In this document: one piece after another, positions 22,560-33,871 of the stretch | How the letters are laid out: each line of letters begins with the position of its first letter | Numbering within the stretch: position 1 is the stretch's first letter | NCBI RefSeq assembly: GCF_000264905.1 | Contig: NW_006763135.1 | Coordinates: forward strand, 2,632,466-2,696,465 | Direction: 5' to 3' | DNA: 64,000 nt | Origin: Stereum hirsutum FP-91666 SS1 | Taxonomy: Eukaryota > Basidiomycota > Agaricomycetes > Russulales > Stereaceae | Translations under genes and position numbers: made by a program | Notes under the pieces: generated by a model | What the model was told of the DNA's origin: nothing | What the model saw: the letters and a program-made list of their open reading frames with translations, nothing else | Databases searched by the model: none

Positions 22560-23583
22560 ATGGCAACAACAGAACCCGAATCAACCGCACCCGAGAAGCA
22601 GGCCACTCCACCTCTCCAAATCCTCTACTGTGGCGGTGAGTTCCTCACTCCCGCATTCCCCTCGTTTCCGTATCTCAACCACACTGCAAGGGAAGATTTC
22701 TCATTGAAACCATTTCTGATTGCAAACTTATCATTATCCAGTATGCACTTTCCCGCCTGAATACTGCGAGTTCGGCTCGAGCTTCACGCGGTGTAAAGAA
22801 TGGTTGGAGAGCGAACACCCCGATCTGTATCAGAAGTACTATTCCGACGGTGCGTCTCATATAATGTTTTTCTCTATACATTATGATGATACCTGATCCT
22901 TCTTGCTTTTCACCGTTGCTGGTTTATAGAGGCCCTGCAGTCTAAGCTCGGGACCTTGAGTCTGGAAGCACAGAGTAAGCTTGAGAAGGATACGGCTAAG
23001 AAGGAAGCGAAAGCAGAGGCAAAGGCGGATGCGGCTAAGAAGAAGAAGATGGTATGCCGCCTAATTCTCTCCTGCATTCTTGACGTCTCGATCGCTGATA
23101 ACTGCGCGGAATATGACAGGCTTCCCAAGTACGTTCAGATCGTTGTCCGCTGTCACCCTCCACTTTATTCATTCTCTGGTGTCCGGATATATAGGTGCAA
23201 ATCAAGCGCATAGAACGGAATAAACGAAAATACGTAACCGCTGTTCATGGACTCGAAGCCTTCGGTTTGTGTCCATGGTATATTCCAGCTCATTCCGACC
23301 AGCTGACCCCATACGGCGGTGCATAGACGTAGATCTGAAGAAGGCCTCGAAATTATTCGCCCAACGCTTCGCAACCGGTGCATCCGTAACGAAGAACGCA
23401 GCAGGGTTTGACGAGATCGTCGTTCAAGGCGATGTCTCGCAAGAAATCTACGACATGATAGAGGAGGCGGGCGAGGGTGGCGAAGGTGGCGGGAAGGGCA
23501 AGAAGGGACTGGACGTTTTGAAGGGCGTTTTGATCGACAACGTCGATATCATCGAGGAGAAAAAGAAGAAAGGCGGAGAGTAA
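22560..23583 (+). CDS. TMA22: Tma22/DENR, density-regulated protein
   Basis: Six exons in phase, 213 aa: 22560-22635, 22742-22849, 22930-23051, 23120-23128, 23195-23264, 23327-23583. The N-terminal zinc-ribbon-like part reads YCGVCTFPPEYCEFG (Cys pairs), followed by a charged helix and the SUI1 domain VQIKRIERNKRKYVTAVHGL, FATGASVTKNAAG, IVVQGDVSQEIYDMI. DENR with its partner MCT-1/Tma20 acts on the 40S subunit in re-initiation and in recycling of post-termination 40S subunits with their bound tRNA. The length suits fungal Tma22. The fourth exon is a 9-nt microexon (23120-23128) coding Ala-Ser-Gln; both flanking introns have canonical borders. Confidence 0.92.
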
Positions 23584-24000
23584 TTGCACGGTGCTCGTAT
23601 GGCCTGAGGAAGTGACTTGCTCAACGGTGTATGATGATCGTGAAGATGATTTGGTTGATCACATTGTATACAGACTGCGTGGCATGAATGTCTTGTATTA
23701 GTGAAGGACAAATATATGTGTCTAGGCTACAATGTATGCTCGATGTATGGTATGATGGTTGTTTGACAATGGATAAATAGTGGGTGGTAGTGCTACAGTG
23801 AGATGATCAACCTACGAGAAATGTGTTAGGAATACAGTTTGGATGCGAGATAAATAATGTGTGATGGGCCGTGGCCAGGGTATATGTGCGGAGACTGGGG
23901 ACGATGATGAAAGCGAAACGAAAAGCCTCTCGGATGACTAGCAAACCGAGATGAAGAATTCGAAGGAACACAGGGGTGGAATCGACGGATAGAGGATGAT
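23584..24000. other. intergenic, convergent 3' ends
   Basis: 3' flanks of Tma22 (+) and the small family protein (-). Nothing else was recognised. Confidence 0.55.
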
Positions 24001-24666
24001 TCAGTGGCGAGAGGGTATGTAGTTCAGGTCCACTTGCCACATGTCGCCACACTTGTTGTTCATGGAGATAATCCATAAATCCTGGACCATAATCCCATCC
24101 CTGTCTTTCGCGATTTTCCACTGAGCGTGCTGGGCCTGAACCGTGTGCTTGCACGCTCTCTAATAGACAGAAGCCCCAAGCATGAGCGTGACCGTCCAGA
24201 GAAGATACCGGTTATGGAAGACAATATATATACCTGGAAGAAGGTCGTAATCGCTTCCACAATTGCAATGATGATGTCCATCCTGGTTGCAGGTCCGCCC
24301 TTTGGAGAAATGACATCGATGGGAAAGACGGTGTTGCAGTCAGGGTAACCGGGCCACTGTGGCGTACCCAGAAGTCGAGGAAATGAGCATTTGATTTTGT
24401 TTAGAAGACAAGATAAGAACACATACCGATAGATGGAGTGAAATTTTAGAGCAGCCGGGAAGAGGGCAGTCAAAGTTGTTATGAAGAAACTGTCCGAAGT
24501 GTGCGTGACCTCTGTAGGCCAGTTCGGCCGCGTTGACACCAAGACTCGGTCCGCGAGAAGTCGTCGTATGGAAGATAACAGAAGGGAAGCGAGGGGGTAT
24601 GCCGCCTTCAAGGCAGTTGTGACTGGTAAGCTGGACCTGGGGGACGAGGTTGAGAGGGGGGGCCAT
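24001..24666 (-). CDS. small agaricomycete-type protein of unknown function
   Basis: Three exons in phase (24666-24427, 24356-24234, 24159-24001) encode 173 aa. It opens MAPPLNLVPQVQLTSHNCLE and contains LPGCSKISLHLS joined across the first intron to WPGYPDC. It then reads ISPKGGPATRMDIIIAIVEAI and ends IMVQDLWIISMNNKCGDMWQ followed by VDLNYIPSRH. The order of a His/Leu strand before WPGY, a (P)xTR helix, and a final DLWIISM...WQVDL block resembles a lineage-specific family I recall from mushroom genomes, with no known function. A longer unspliced frame (215 codons) overlaps it but starts without ATG context and loses these motifs. No signal peptide is seen. Confidence 0.68.
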
Positions 24667-25783
24667 CGAAAGTGAACGGTACTAGTCGGCGAGGACAAAG
24701 AAAACACTGAAAAATAATACGATTAGACGGACACCCGAGTGATGTAGGAAGATAAAGGGATTTACGAAGAACGTGAAATGTGGAGGCAAAACTGTGAGTT
24801 ACAAGAGACAATTGCGAGAGACGAGTTCGTAACACCAGAGCAATTGAGTGGACGATGAGAGGCCATGTCGCCCACCAGCTCGCTTTTAAGCAAGATAAAA
24901 GACTAGGGCAACAACAGGGGCAAAAGTGGGCAAAAGGGCAAAGGAGCTGGAGAACTATTATGCCATTGTAGGTCCAACAAAGAGAAGGTGTCTCGAGGCG
25001 GGGAGCGTGCCATAGAAAGGCAGCAATCGAGTGCCACTCGACCATGCGATACTCGCATTTTGCAGGAGCGCCTTTGAGGTAGACGCGGCAAGGACGTGTT
25101 GTTAAATCACAAAGATACAAGGAAGAATTAGGCAAGAGCAAAGGGTACTAAACAAACAAAGATAGTAGGACGGCATGAACCGCCGGTGCCCACTTCCTTC
25201 ATTTCCGTTACAGGACGACAAAGCAAGACACGAGGCAGAACCCCAAAGGCGATCATAGCAACGAGGCGCAAGAAAGCAACCAGCTAGTGGTTGAATTATG
25301 TAGTGATGGAGGTGTCGAACTTTTGTTCATCTGAAGAAGAGAGCGAGCATCGAGCAAGCGGCCCGGGGCGTAGACGACCGCCGAAGCTTGAAGTTTTGTT
25401 GCAAAGCGCAGCCCAGAGATCACATTCGCAAGGGTAGTAAAACTAGGAGGCCGCAGATAGCAATTTTGATTTTCACGGTCTAGACACGAGAGATTCTGGC
25501 GATGAGTACCAGGCAAGCAGAGAGGGTCGCAAATCAAGACGCGTTGAACGTTTGCCGCAGAATCCGGAACGGAAATTGCCGTTAGGCGCCCGTGTGTCAA
25601 CGGTTCGATGTGGCGGTGAAGATCTCTCATTATTCTCACGTCATAGATACTCCATCGAGGAACAGAGGCGGCAGCTGCAGCTAATGCCTGAAAGTATGGT
25701 GTGTCGGTCTGTATATACGAACACAGACGTCTACAAAAATACACGGTATGGATCGAAATACTGCCGTGCCAGGTTTCAACATG
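24667..25783. other. intergenic, nothing recognised
   Basis: Upstream flank of the small family gene and 3' flank of the auxilin gene. Open frames on both strands begin without ATG and look random. No repeats stand out. Confidence 0.5.
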
Positions 25784-28608
25784 TTAGGGCTTGAAGGCAA
25801 TCCAAGCCTCGTTCAAAGTCCCGAATACCCCGTTAGCGATCATCCTCTGCTCTAGAGTCGTATTGTTGACGTTTAACTGTTTTATAGATCAGTATATGCT
25901 CTATGCGCACGGAATTATGGGGCTCACCTTGTCAGGATGTAGTTTCGCGATAGCCTTCGTGTATCTGATCTTCACTTGATTCGGAGTGACGAGCTCAGCC
26001 ATCCCAACTTTCTGCCAACCCAGTTCAGGCCAGAGCACGGAGTCCAAACTTGCGATGAGGGCACGCAAATTGGTCTCCTTGCCATTCTTCCACGTACCCA
26101 GACGCGCATCGATAGCATCCTTCATTTCGTGCCGTGCTTGATCTTCCGCTTCCGCCGCTTCGTTTGCCTGCTTCAGTCTGTTCAATGCCTCGGATGGTGG
26201 GGTAGGGCCACGACGAGGCGCAGGTCTCTTCGGAGTTGGTTTCGGCTTCACGACTCGAGGCGTGCTTGCCGAGGGGCCTGCGCTGATAGATCCTTCGCCC
26301 GATGCTTGGGCGGCAGCGACCATCTTGCGACACCGGCTCGCCCCAGTCACAGCATCGTGCCGCATTTTGCCCGCGAAGTCGAGGGCAACAATGGCTTCCC
26401 AGTCCTGGCGAGCAAGATCCCATTTCTCCTTCCCCTCGTATGCTTCCGCGCGTCGCTTCCGTGCCTTCACGAGAGCATCAGCAAGATCGACACTGGCGCC
26501 TTCTTCCTCCTTCGCCACCTTAGCTTCTCGTGAGGGATGATACGAGGGGCCTATGATCCTGATGACGGTCGCACAGTCATCAATGGTCCCGGATGTGTCA
26601 CCAGTCTTGAGGCGGGTGAGCGCACGATTATTGAGTAGCGGAATCTGCAGAAGATGCGAATCGGGGAGTTGGGATAGAGCTGCCGAGTATGCTGTTTCGG
26701 CTTCTGCATATCGTCCAAGTTTGAACATTTCTGTACCCGACGCTTTGTGTCTGTTGGATGCTGATATTGCAGAAGGCGTGGCCGGAATCGTCTGCCGTCG
26801 AGACAGCGCCACAGGAGATGAACGTCGGGGGGCGGGCGCTGCGACTGGAGTGGAAGTAGGGGTTGAAGACGCAGATGGTCCTCCTCGGGAGGCTCCACCT
26901 CTTCGAAAAGGCGAAACATACGCCTTTGGCGCATCATCGCTAAAGAGGTCTGCTGTCTTGACTTCGGGTCGAGACGCTGCCTCGGGCTTGGCTCGCGCGC
27001 GCTGAGATGGTCTAGGGGGGAGAACCTCGTCGTCGTCCCGAAAGGTAGATGGTTCTCCGTGCGGTGCTCTATCATGCGCATTCTCATCCCTTTCCCTCTC
27101 TATGGCTTCTTGCATCCATCGCGGTCTACCGTCTGTCTGTCCACGCGAATTCAACGAGGACGTAGATCGTGAAGCCGTTGCGCGTTCTTCGTAAGCCTTC
27201 TGTACCTTCTCCTTTCCTTGGTTGAACAGAGCGTTCGCGCGATTGAAGACGCTCAAACCGATGATATTAGCTTGGGCGAGTAACTTATCAGCTTGCTGTT
27301 GATAGTTCACTTCTTGACCGGGCGGTGGCGACGTAGGTGACTCCCGTGATGGTCGTGAGCGTGTACGAGGGTCGCGGCGGGCGGGTCTATCTCCAGCATC
27401 GTCGTCCTGGAATTGCTCGTCCGGTCTCGGACGTGATCGATCTTGTCCATTGGATGGCGGGCGCTTTAGAGGAGAAGGTGATCCAGCACCATTCGACAGG
27501 AGAGTCTCCAAAGCTGCCTGGACATCAACCCCCGTTTCTGTGGCGGCAAGTGCCACACGAGCTTGCTGAGGGGTGAAGCCCATCTCGACAATCTGTCCGA
27601 TGATATGCGGCGGAGGCGACGATGCTCTGCCCTGCTTGCCGTTCGGTGGGGTAGGTCGGGCCTGTACGGATCATTTTATTACTTGTTCATGAGAATCGCA
27701 TTTGACAGACTTACGGGTGGAGATGTACTCGACCTCAAAGAATCCGCTGGTCGTGCCAAATTACCAAGAATATCATCCTCATCTTGTGAATCCTCATCTA
27801 GAAGGCCTTGTTCTCGGTCGCCGAAATCGAAATCGCCCGGTGAATTCGTCCGAGACGGCACCTTGGGTTTTCGTCGTGGTCCGGAAGACGAAGCGGCAGC
27901 GTTGTGCGAGTCTGACGCAAAAGATTCCAACTCCCAGAGGGAACCGGGCTGCGAAGGGGCGTTTTCTTTGCGTTGTTTCTCCGAAGGCAGAGAGGCGAAG
28001 TCACCAAGACCCCAGTCATCATCATGATCGAGAGTGGAAGCGGAGGCGCTGGGGGGAGGTTTCGAGCTCGGCAGTAACGCGGGTGCAGCGGACGACTGAG
28101 AGGAACCGAACAACCAGCCATCATCCGGCGGTTGTGGTGAAGAATGTTGGGAGGCTTGTGGACTGAAGGAAGAGTTATTCGCTAGTGAATCTAGGCCAGC
28201 CCAAGCTGCCGACTGCTGCCTGACCGTCTGATGCTGCTTCTGGAGGGTCTCCTGTCTCTGCTTCTCAGCTCTGGAAGCGCGCTCGGCGATGCTGAGTTTG
28301 GCATTGTCAGAGGCATTGGACAAAGAACCAGATAACAGACTGCTAAATGCGTCACCACCGGAGGAAGTCGATATAGGTGATTTAGCGGCGGATCGTTGAA
28401 CTGTCTGAGTAGTGGAAGGTGTGGTAGCGCGAGGGCTGGAGCCTGCAGGCGATGAAGAGGCCAACATAGAGAAGGCATCGTACTGTGGGCGATGTCCAGC
28501 GTTATTTGAAGGAAAATTGGTGTTCACTTTGGAGCCTGAGGTTTTGGGAGGTGCTGCAGGCTTGCTCGGCGCGGATGAATTCCATAGTTCGGCGAAAGAA
28601 TCGGACAT
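25784..28608 (-). CDS. SWA2: auxilin-like J-domain protein (Swa2 type)
   Basis: Three exons in phase (28608-27715, 27661-25928, 25876-25784) encode 906 aa. The order is: N-terminal disordered clathrin/adaptor-binding region with repeated short acidic motifs (DDDWGLGDF, DFDFGD); a UBA domain starting near residue 310 (IVEMGFTPQQARVALAATET); a Ser/Arg-rich linker; TPR helices (GTEMFKLGRYAEAETAYSAA and following); and a C-terminal J domain ending LHPDK at residues 873-876, continued as NTTLEQRMIANGVFGTLNEA. The HPD tripeptide that stimulates Hsp70 is intact. Swa2/auxilin recruits Hsp70 to strip clathrin from vesicles, and UBA-TPR-J order is the yeast architecture. It shares a 380-bp bidirectional promoter with the MetRS gene. 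Confidence 0.92.
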
Positions 28609-28988
28609 GGTTAGGATCTCGTCCAGTCTGCGAAGGCTGCTGTTCCACAAAAACGGCTAATTAGCTATGCGACAGGCATAGAGACAAGAGACACCGACGA
28701 ACGCGAGTTCAACCTAGGTTCAAAGATATGGTTTCAGTTGAGGTTTGTACGTGCGCAATCGCAAGATGTGGCCGGGATACCGGGCGCAATACGACGGAGG
28801 AATCCACGTTATGGGTGGGCCCTAACCCTATCTTAGGTGTGGCCGGAATTGTAACACAAGCACTTCATTCGCAAACCCTATCATCTACTTCGGTACGGGG
28901 TGAACTCAGTCTAACTCCTCAGCGCGGGCCTCTAATCTTGTGCTCCGCAGTGTAGTCGCAGGAAGGAGAAGAAAGTTGTATCTGGCCT
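28609..28988. promoter_or_regulatory. bidirectional promoter, auxilin / mitochondrial MetRS
   Basis: 380 bases separate two divergent start codons. Two telobox-like sites lie inside: CCCTAACCCTA at 28820-28830 and AAACCCTA at 28873-28880. No TATA box is evident. Confidence 0.55.
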
Positions 28989-31139
28989 ATGGTTGTCTTG
29001 GCTAACTATGCGCTCTCTTGTCGTCGTATGGTCTACGCCAAAATAATCAACTCGTCGCGTGCCTTCTCTGCCTCTCGTGCACTTTCACAGAAGCCGTACT
29101 ATGTCACCAGCCCTATTTTCTACCCGAACGCTGGTAAGAAATTACACTGTGGCGAGTGCTGCTGTCGCTGATCAGATTGCTTCACTTGCAGCTCCTCATA
29201 TAGGACATCTGTGGGCATATTTCTCGCCGCACCTCTTGCAAACACTAACGACTGGGCTACTTCCGTGCCATCCAGTTATACACTTGTGACTGCGGATATA
29301 TTTGCACGACAAGCCAGACTACGCCGACCTGAGACTCCTGCATATTTTCTCGCTGGCACTGACGAACATGGCTTCAAGATCCAGAAAGCTGCACTCGCTC
29401 GAGACTTAGACCCCGCCGCATTCTGTGACGAGCTGAGCGCTCATTTTCGTGTCTGTCTTACTCCACGGCATGCTTCCGACATCCACTGACTTGCGCTTGG
29501 TAAAGAAACTAGCAGAGCGGACCAATACCTCACATACTCGATTTGTGCGTACTACGGAGCAAGACCACCAGACTGCCGTCGAACATGTCTGGGTAAGTGT
29601 TTACCTACTAATCAATCCGTATTGCCCCTCTTAAGTTAACCTCACCGACTGATTATATACGCAATTCAGAGAGAACTCGACGCGAAAGGTCTGATCTACA
29701 AAGGAAGTCATCAAGGCTGGTACTCCATCTCCGACGAGTGCTTTTATCCTGAATCTCAAGTCACGCGAAAAAAGGCACCGTATACCATGGGCAAGCAACA
29801 GTCATTTGTCTCAATAGAGACCGGCTCCGCTGTCGAATGGATGGAAGAGGAGAATTATATGTTCCGCCTGTCCGCGTTTCAAGATTCGCTTTTGGAACGG
29901 TACAAGAGCGACCCATTGTCCATATACCCTCCTACCCAGCATGCCGACGTGATTGATATGCTTTCTCAACCTCTTGAAGATCTATCCATCTCACGGCCCC
30001 GAGCACGACTGCACTGGGGTATACCTGTGCCAACGGACCCAACGCATACGATCTACGTCTGGTTTGATGCACTCACCGTCTATCTGACTGGTGCTGGCTT
30101 TCCTGGGATCAAGTCCCAAGCAAATCCCTCCCAATTCGGTTGGCCACCCGATCTGCAAGTGATTGGGAAGGATATTCTCCGGTGAGACGCTGCGCAAAGG
30201 TTCCCCGCATCGCTCCCTTATTCAAGTTTTTCAGGTTTCACGCAATATATTTCCCTGCCATGCTCCAGGCCCTAGGGCTGCCCTTGCCGAAGCAGATTCT
30301 TTCTCACGCACATTGGACAGTAAACAGGCAGAAGATGTCGAAGTCCATCGGCAATGTTGCCGATCCGTTCAAAGCCATGGATGAACTGGGTGTAGATCTG
30401 GTCAGGTACTATCTTGCCCGTGTAGGTGGTCGCTTCAAGGATGACGTCGGTACGCTGCGAGATGAACTTTTGATCTTCTTGCTTCCGCCCTGTGGGTGTA
30501 CGCTGACGGCTGTGATTCTTAGATTGGTCGCAGGAACAGCTCGAGAAACATGCTTTCGAGCTGCAATCTTTACTTGGGAATTTCTACCTTCGTGTCACCT
30601 CAAAAGCGATCCAAAAGCGACTGTCCCCAGATTGCCATGCACGGTTCTCAGTACTGATCGATGAGTCTGCGAAAGTACCCGCTTTGCACGAGGCTGTGAC
30701 CTCCTTGCAAAGTCTCTCACAACGAGTCGATGAAAACCTGCAGCTTCTTCAAGTCTCCGACGCTCTAGACGCTATCGTTCAACAACTCTTGATGGTACGT
30801 CACTTCCTTTATACTTCGGAACTAATTCGGTAGACTCATGTCCAACATTCACAGGTCAACCAGATGCTGACCGTTACCCAACCCTGGTCAAAAGAGACTA
30901 CCTCGGAGCTTACTGAACAGGTTTACGCCGTCTCTATCGAGACGCTACGGATATGCGGTTTATTACTCCAGCCATTTATCCCTTCCAAGAGTGAAGAACT
31001 CCTCGATGCTCTGGCTGTGCCGAAGAACATGCGGACTTGGAACCAGGCTCAGCTTGGAGGTGGATCAGTGGGTGATGTGCAGAGGGGCGTCCGTTTGTTT
31101 ACCCTTCCATCCAAATCCTCACCTGCAAGCGGATCATAA
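28989..31139 (+). CDS. MSM1: methionyl-tRNA synthetase, mitochondrial
   Basis: Eight exons in phase, 569 aa: 28989-29133, 29192-29210, 29276-29450, 29506-29592, 29670-30181, 30235-30449, 30523-30794, 30855-31139. It charges mitochondrial tRNA-Met. The class I signatures are present: YVTSPIFYPNAAPHIGHLYT (HIGH) at about residues 38-57 and QKMSKSIGN (KMSKS) near residue 345. FLAGTDEHGFKIQKAA, WFDALTVYLTGAG and the anticodon-binding helix part (LRICGLLLQPFIPSKSEELL) follow. The bacterial-type compact length and an Arg/Ser-rich N-terminus (SSRAFSASRALSQ) indicate mitochondrial import. The HIGH motif lies on a 19-nt exon. Confidence 0.94.
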
Positions 31140-31709
31140 TCGGGCCTGCACGTTTCCTACACGATCTCTGGTAATGGGCGTGCTAGATGGAAAAGCGACG
31201 GAACTCATGGCGACCTTCGAGAGCCTCCAGATCGATGTAATAATCTGAAGTTGAGATTACCATACATATCCGTTATCTCCGTACATGACCACATTGACAG
31301 CCTAAGGAAAACTAAGACCTCTAGCTTGGCTGTTGGTCTGGGAAATTGAACACGAACAGCGACTGTCACATGCACAACGTGATATCGATCCTGAAAGTTG
31401 AGGGCGAAATAATATTGGATCGTTGCGTGCTCCAATCATAGACGAGCGGCTCTTGGATTCGCGGACCTTAACTTTATGTTCGAACGGCCGAATTAGGCAA
31501 GTACACCACGCGACGATGACACGGTGCGCTTGGAGGTCAGCGAACATGGGGCTTTCTCTGCTTTGCCGGCGTCGCTCACGCGCCACTTCACTCTTCCTCT
31601 TATATCCTCTGCTTGATTCGATTTTGCCAACGCCCCGCTCCCCACCCCCGCACCCCAGCTTTCCCCACGCAGTCCTTCCTCAGAAACTTGCAATTGAGCT
31701 CAATCCAGT
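31140..31709. other. intergenic, nothing recognised
   Basis: About 0.57 kb between two + strand genes; it should hold the phosphatase promoter. No clear element is seen. Confidence 0.5.
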
Positions 31710-33250
31710 ATGAGGGTCCCGAAAGCGAGAAGTATTGACGTTGTATTCGATGGCAGGGTCTTTATTGGCAAGTGAGTGGTCGGCGACGTCGAGGTTGTTC
31801 TATATAAGTGACGCGTTTCTTCGTGTCCATAGTCTCCTTTCCGCAACTAGCTTGAGTGTACACCCAGAGCTGGGCATTACACATATCCTCTCCGTCTGCC
31901 CCGACTTTTCGTCACCAACTCGAAACCACATGACCATTGGTGTTCAGGACACAGAGTATGACGACCTTCTCATCCACTTACCCAATGCATGTCAGTTCAT
32001 TCAGGCTGCTTTGGATGAAGGTGGTAAGGTGCTTGTACACTGTGTCATGGGTGTATCCCGAAGTGCAACCGTTATTTGTGCTTTCTGTGAGTATTCTTTG
32101 GATGTGGTAACGCAGAGCGGCTCTCAATCGTGGCATCTCATTTTTTTTCCATCAGTGATGCAGTCTCGCCATATGTCGGTACATGAGGCACTATGCTATC
32201 TTCGGCAGCGTACGCGAGTTTTCACTCTTTTAGAATGGGTGTCACCTCTTAGTACTCTTTCTCCAAGGGCGCCCACGGGTCCAACCCAACTATGGGTTCA
32301 TGAAGCAACTACATGCATTCGCAGCCTGTTCATATGCACCTACGCCAAATAACCCGGCATATCGAGCATGGAAGCGGAGACAGCGCCAGGACATTACTGC
32401 CTTCTCAAACAGTGTTAGTGACACTGTCCCGATTCTCCAGGAGACGCTATATCTCAGCAGGTACGTGCTCCGATGCGTGGATTTATGCGGCCATGGTAGT
32501 TACTGTCTCAAATTTTTAGTGAATTTCCTAACGACCATGATCGTGCGTCCTGCGTGGTCGCATACCTTGGGCTAACCCATTTCATCACCCTCGGCTCCAC
32601 TGAGCAAATACCCCCGTCACTCAATGTTAAGAATCGTCACCTCGATATACCCAAGTGCGGCCCAGAGGGACTCCTCCTTAATCTTCCCGACACCTGCAGA
32701 CATATACAAGAAGCCATCGACTGTGACGGGCGGGTCCTCGTCTACTGTCTTGCGGAAAGTAATGCAGCCATCGTAGTAGGCGCCTATCGTAAGCCCTCCC
32801 CTATTTTGACTGCTCGGTTGCTGACCTCGACTACCTCTCAAGTAATGTGGAGCCAGAACATATCTTCCGTCCACGCCCTCAAGCTAATTCATGACGGTCT
32901 GGTCGCCTGTTCTCTCCGACATCCCTACGTCTACTTACCCCTCTGACGCACCAGCTCTACCACTCTTCAACTGCACTGACAAATTTGCAAAGTGCCTAGA
33001 AGTCTTCCAGACTTGCCAACATTCGCCCAGACTCGACCATCCGGCCGTTCAAGCATGGTTTGCTGAGCTTGGCGGATCATTTTCCGCCCTCACCTCTGCT
33101 TTCACGTCTGCAGCTAACACGATCAATTCGGCAGCATCCAACTCGGGTAGGACGCAGAAGATAACTGGTCAGGAACGGGAGAAGGTGGCATTGAGTGGTG
33201 TTGGAAGAAGGACGCGGGTCGAAGTTATGAGCATCGTAGGGCAGAGCTAG
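31710..33250 (+). CDS. tandem dual-specificity phosphatase, second domain degenerate
   Basis: Seven exons in phase, 393 aa: 31710-31771, 31833-32086, 32156-32209, 32268-32460, 32520-32788, 32843-32896, 32955-33250. Domain 1 (residues 1-170) has IGNLLSATSL, the general-acid loop VQDTEYDDLL and the P-loop HCVMGVSRS with Cys91 and its Arg, so it should be active on phosphoproteins. Domain 2 (about 190-330) repeats the layout: VVAYLGLTHFITLG, LLLNLPDTCRHIQEAI, then YCLAESNAA at Cys264. It keeps the Cys but loses the His, Gly and Arg of HCxxGxxR, so catalysis is unlikely. Both domains are followed by a matching helix pair (SVHEALCYLRQRRP; SVHALKLIHDALPLF). This is an internal duplication with one probable pseudophosphatase. 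Confidence 0.87.
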
Positions 33251-33871
33251 CGGAGAGCTTTCATGAGTTTTCATACGACATGTCCCTCCTTTTCCTTGTG
33301 TTCTTGCGCCTTTGGTGGATCTGGCGCTCATTCTGCTCCTCCGAGACAGTGTCCGTATCATTTACCCATTCGTGACTGTTGTCCCGCAGGCTGCTATGTT
33401 TTGGCTTGAGAGTTCCTTCATTTATACCGTCATTCTCTAATATACCTCTTCTTAATACATCCACTCATATTCGCAGTCCTCGATCTAGTACTTCTGCTCC
33501 TCGTTTATCCCCAACTGAAGCGCTGATCTGCATGAGTGAGGCAACTACGTGCACAAAGAGTCAGAGAAGAAAAGAACAAACCTTGTGGCACTCACGGCCC
33601 GGTCGCCCCGATCCCCCCGCGACATTATTCATATCGTTGCCTCACTCCAAGCAAACGACCAACGGTGTCTGGGTACGTGACATGTTGGCTTGTTCAGAAT
33701 CTGACGTCTCACAGCTCACATGGATGCAAAACCTTTGTACAGATACGTAGTCGCCCTTTAGCCCCAAATCTTGCGTGCCTCGGGCGGTACACTCATACCG
33801 ACGTGGCGAGCCTCCTTCGAAACTCCGCGTCTTGGTGTCTCAATTCATTGCAAGGAACGTGCTTGTTCACC
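33251..33871. other. intergenic, upstream of methionine aminopeptidase
   Basis: The frame of the next gene is open back to about 33536 but has no ATG there. I regard this stretch as promoter and 5' UTR. Confidence 0.5.

Noticed and set aside
24060..24707. 215-codon unspliced minus-strand ORF
   Set aside because: It ignores two introns with good borders and starts upstream of a better ATG. The spliced 173-aa product has family-like motifs.
25253..25744. 163-codon minus-strand ORF
   Set aside because: No domain, no clear ATG context and low-complexity random look. It lies just beyond the auxilin stop codon.
33536..33871. In-frame upstream extension of the methionine aminopeptidase
   Set aside because: Open for 336 bases but contains no ATG. 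The ATG at 33872 gives a good presequence and a usual length.
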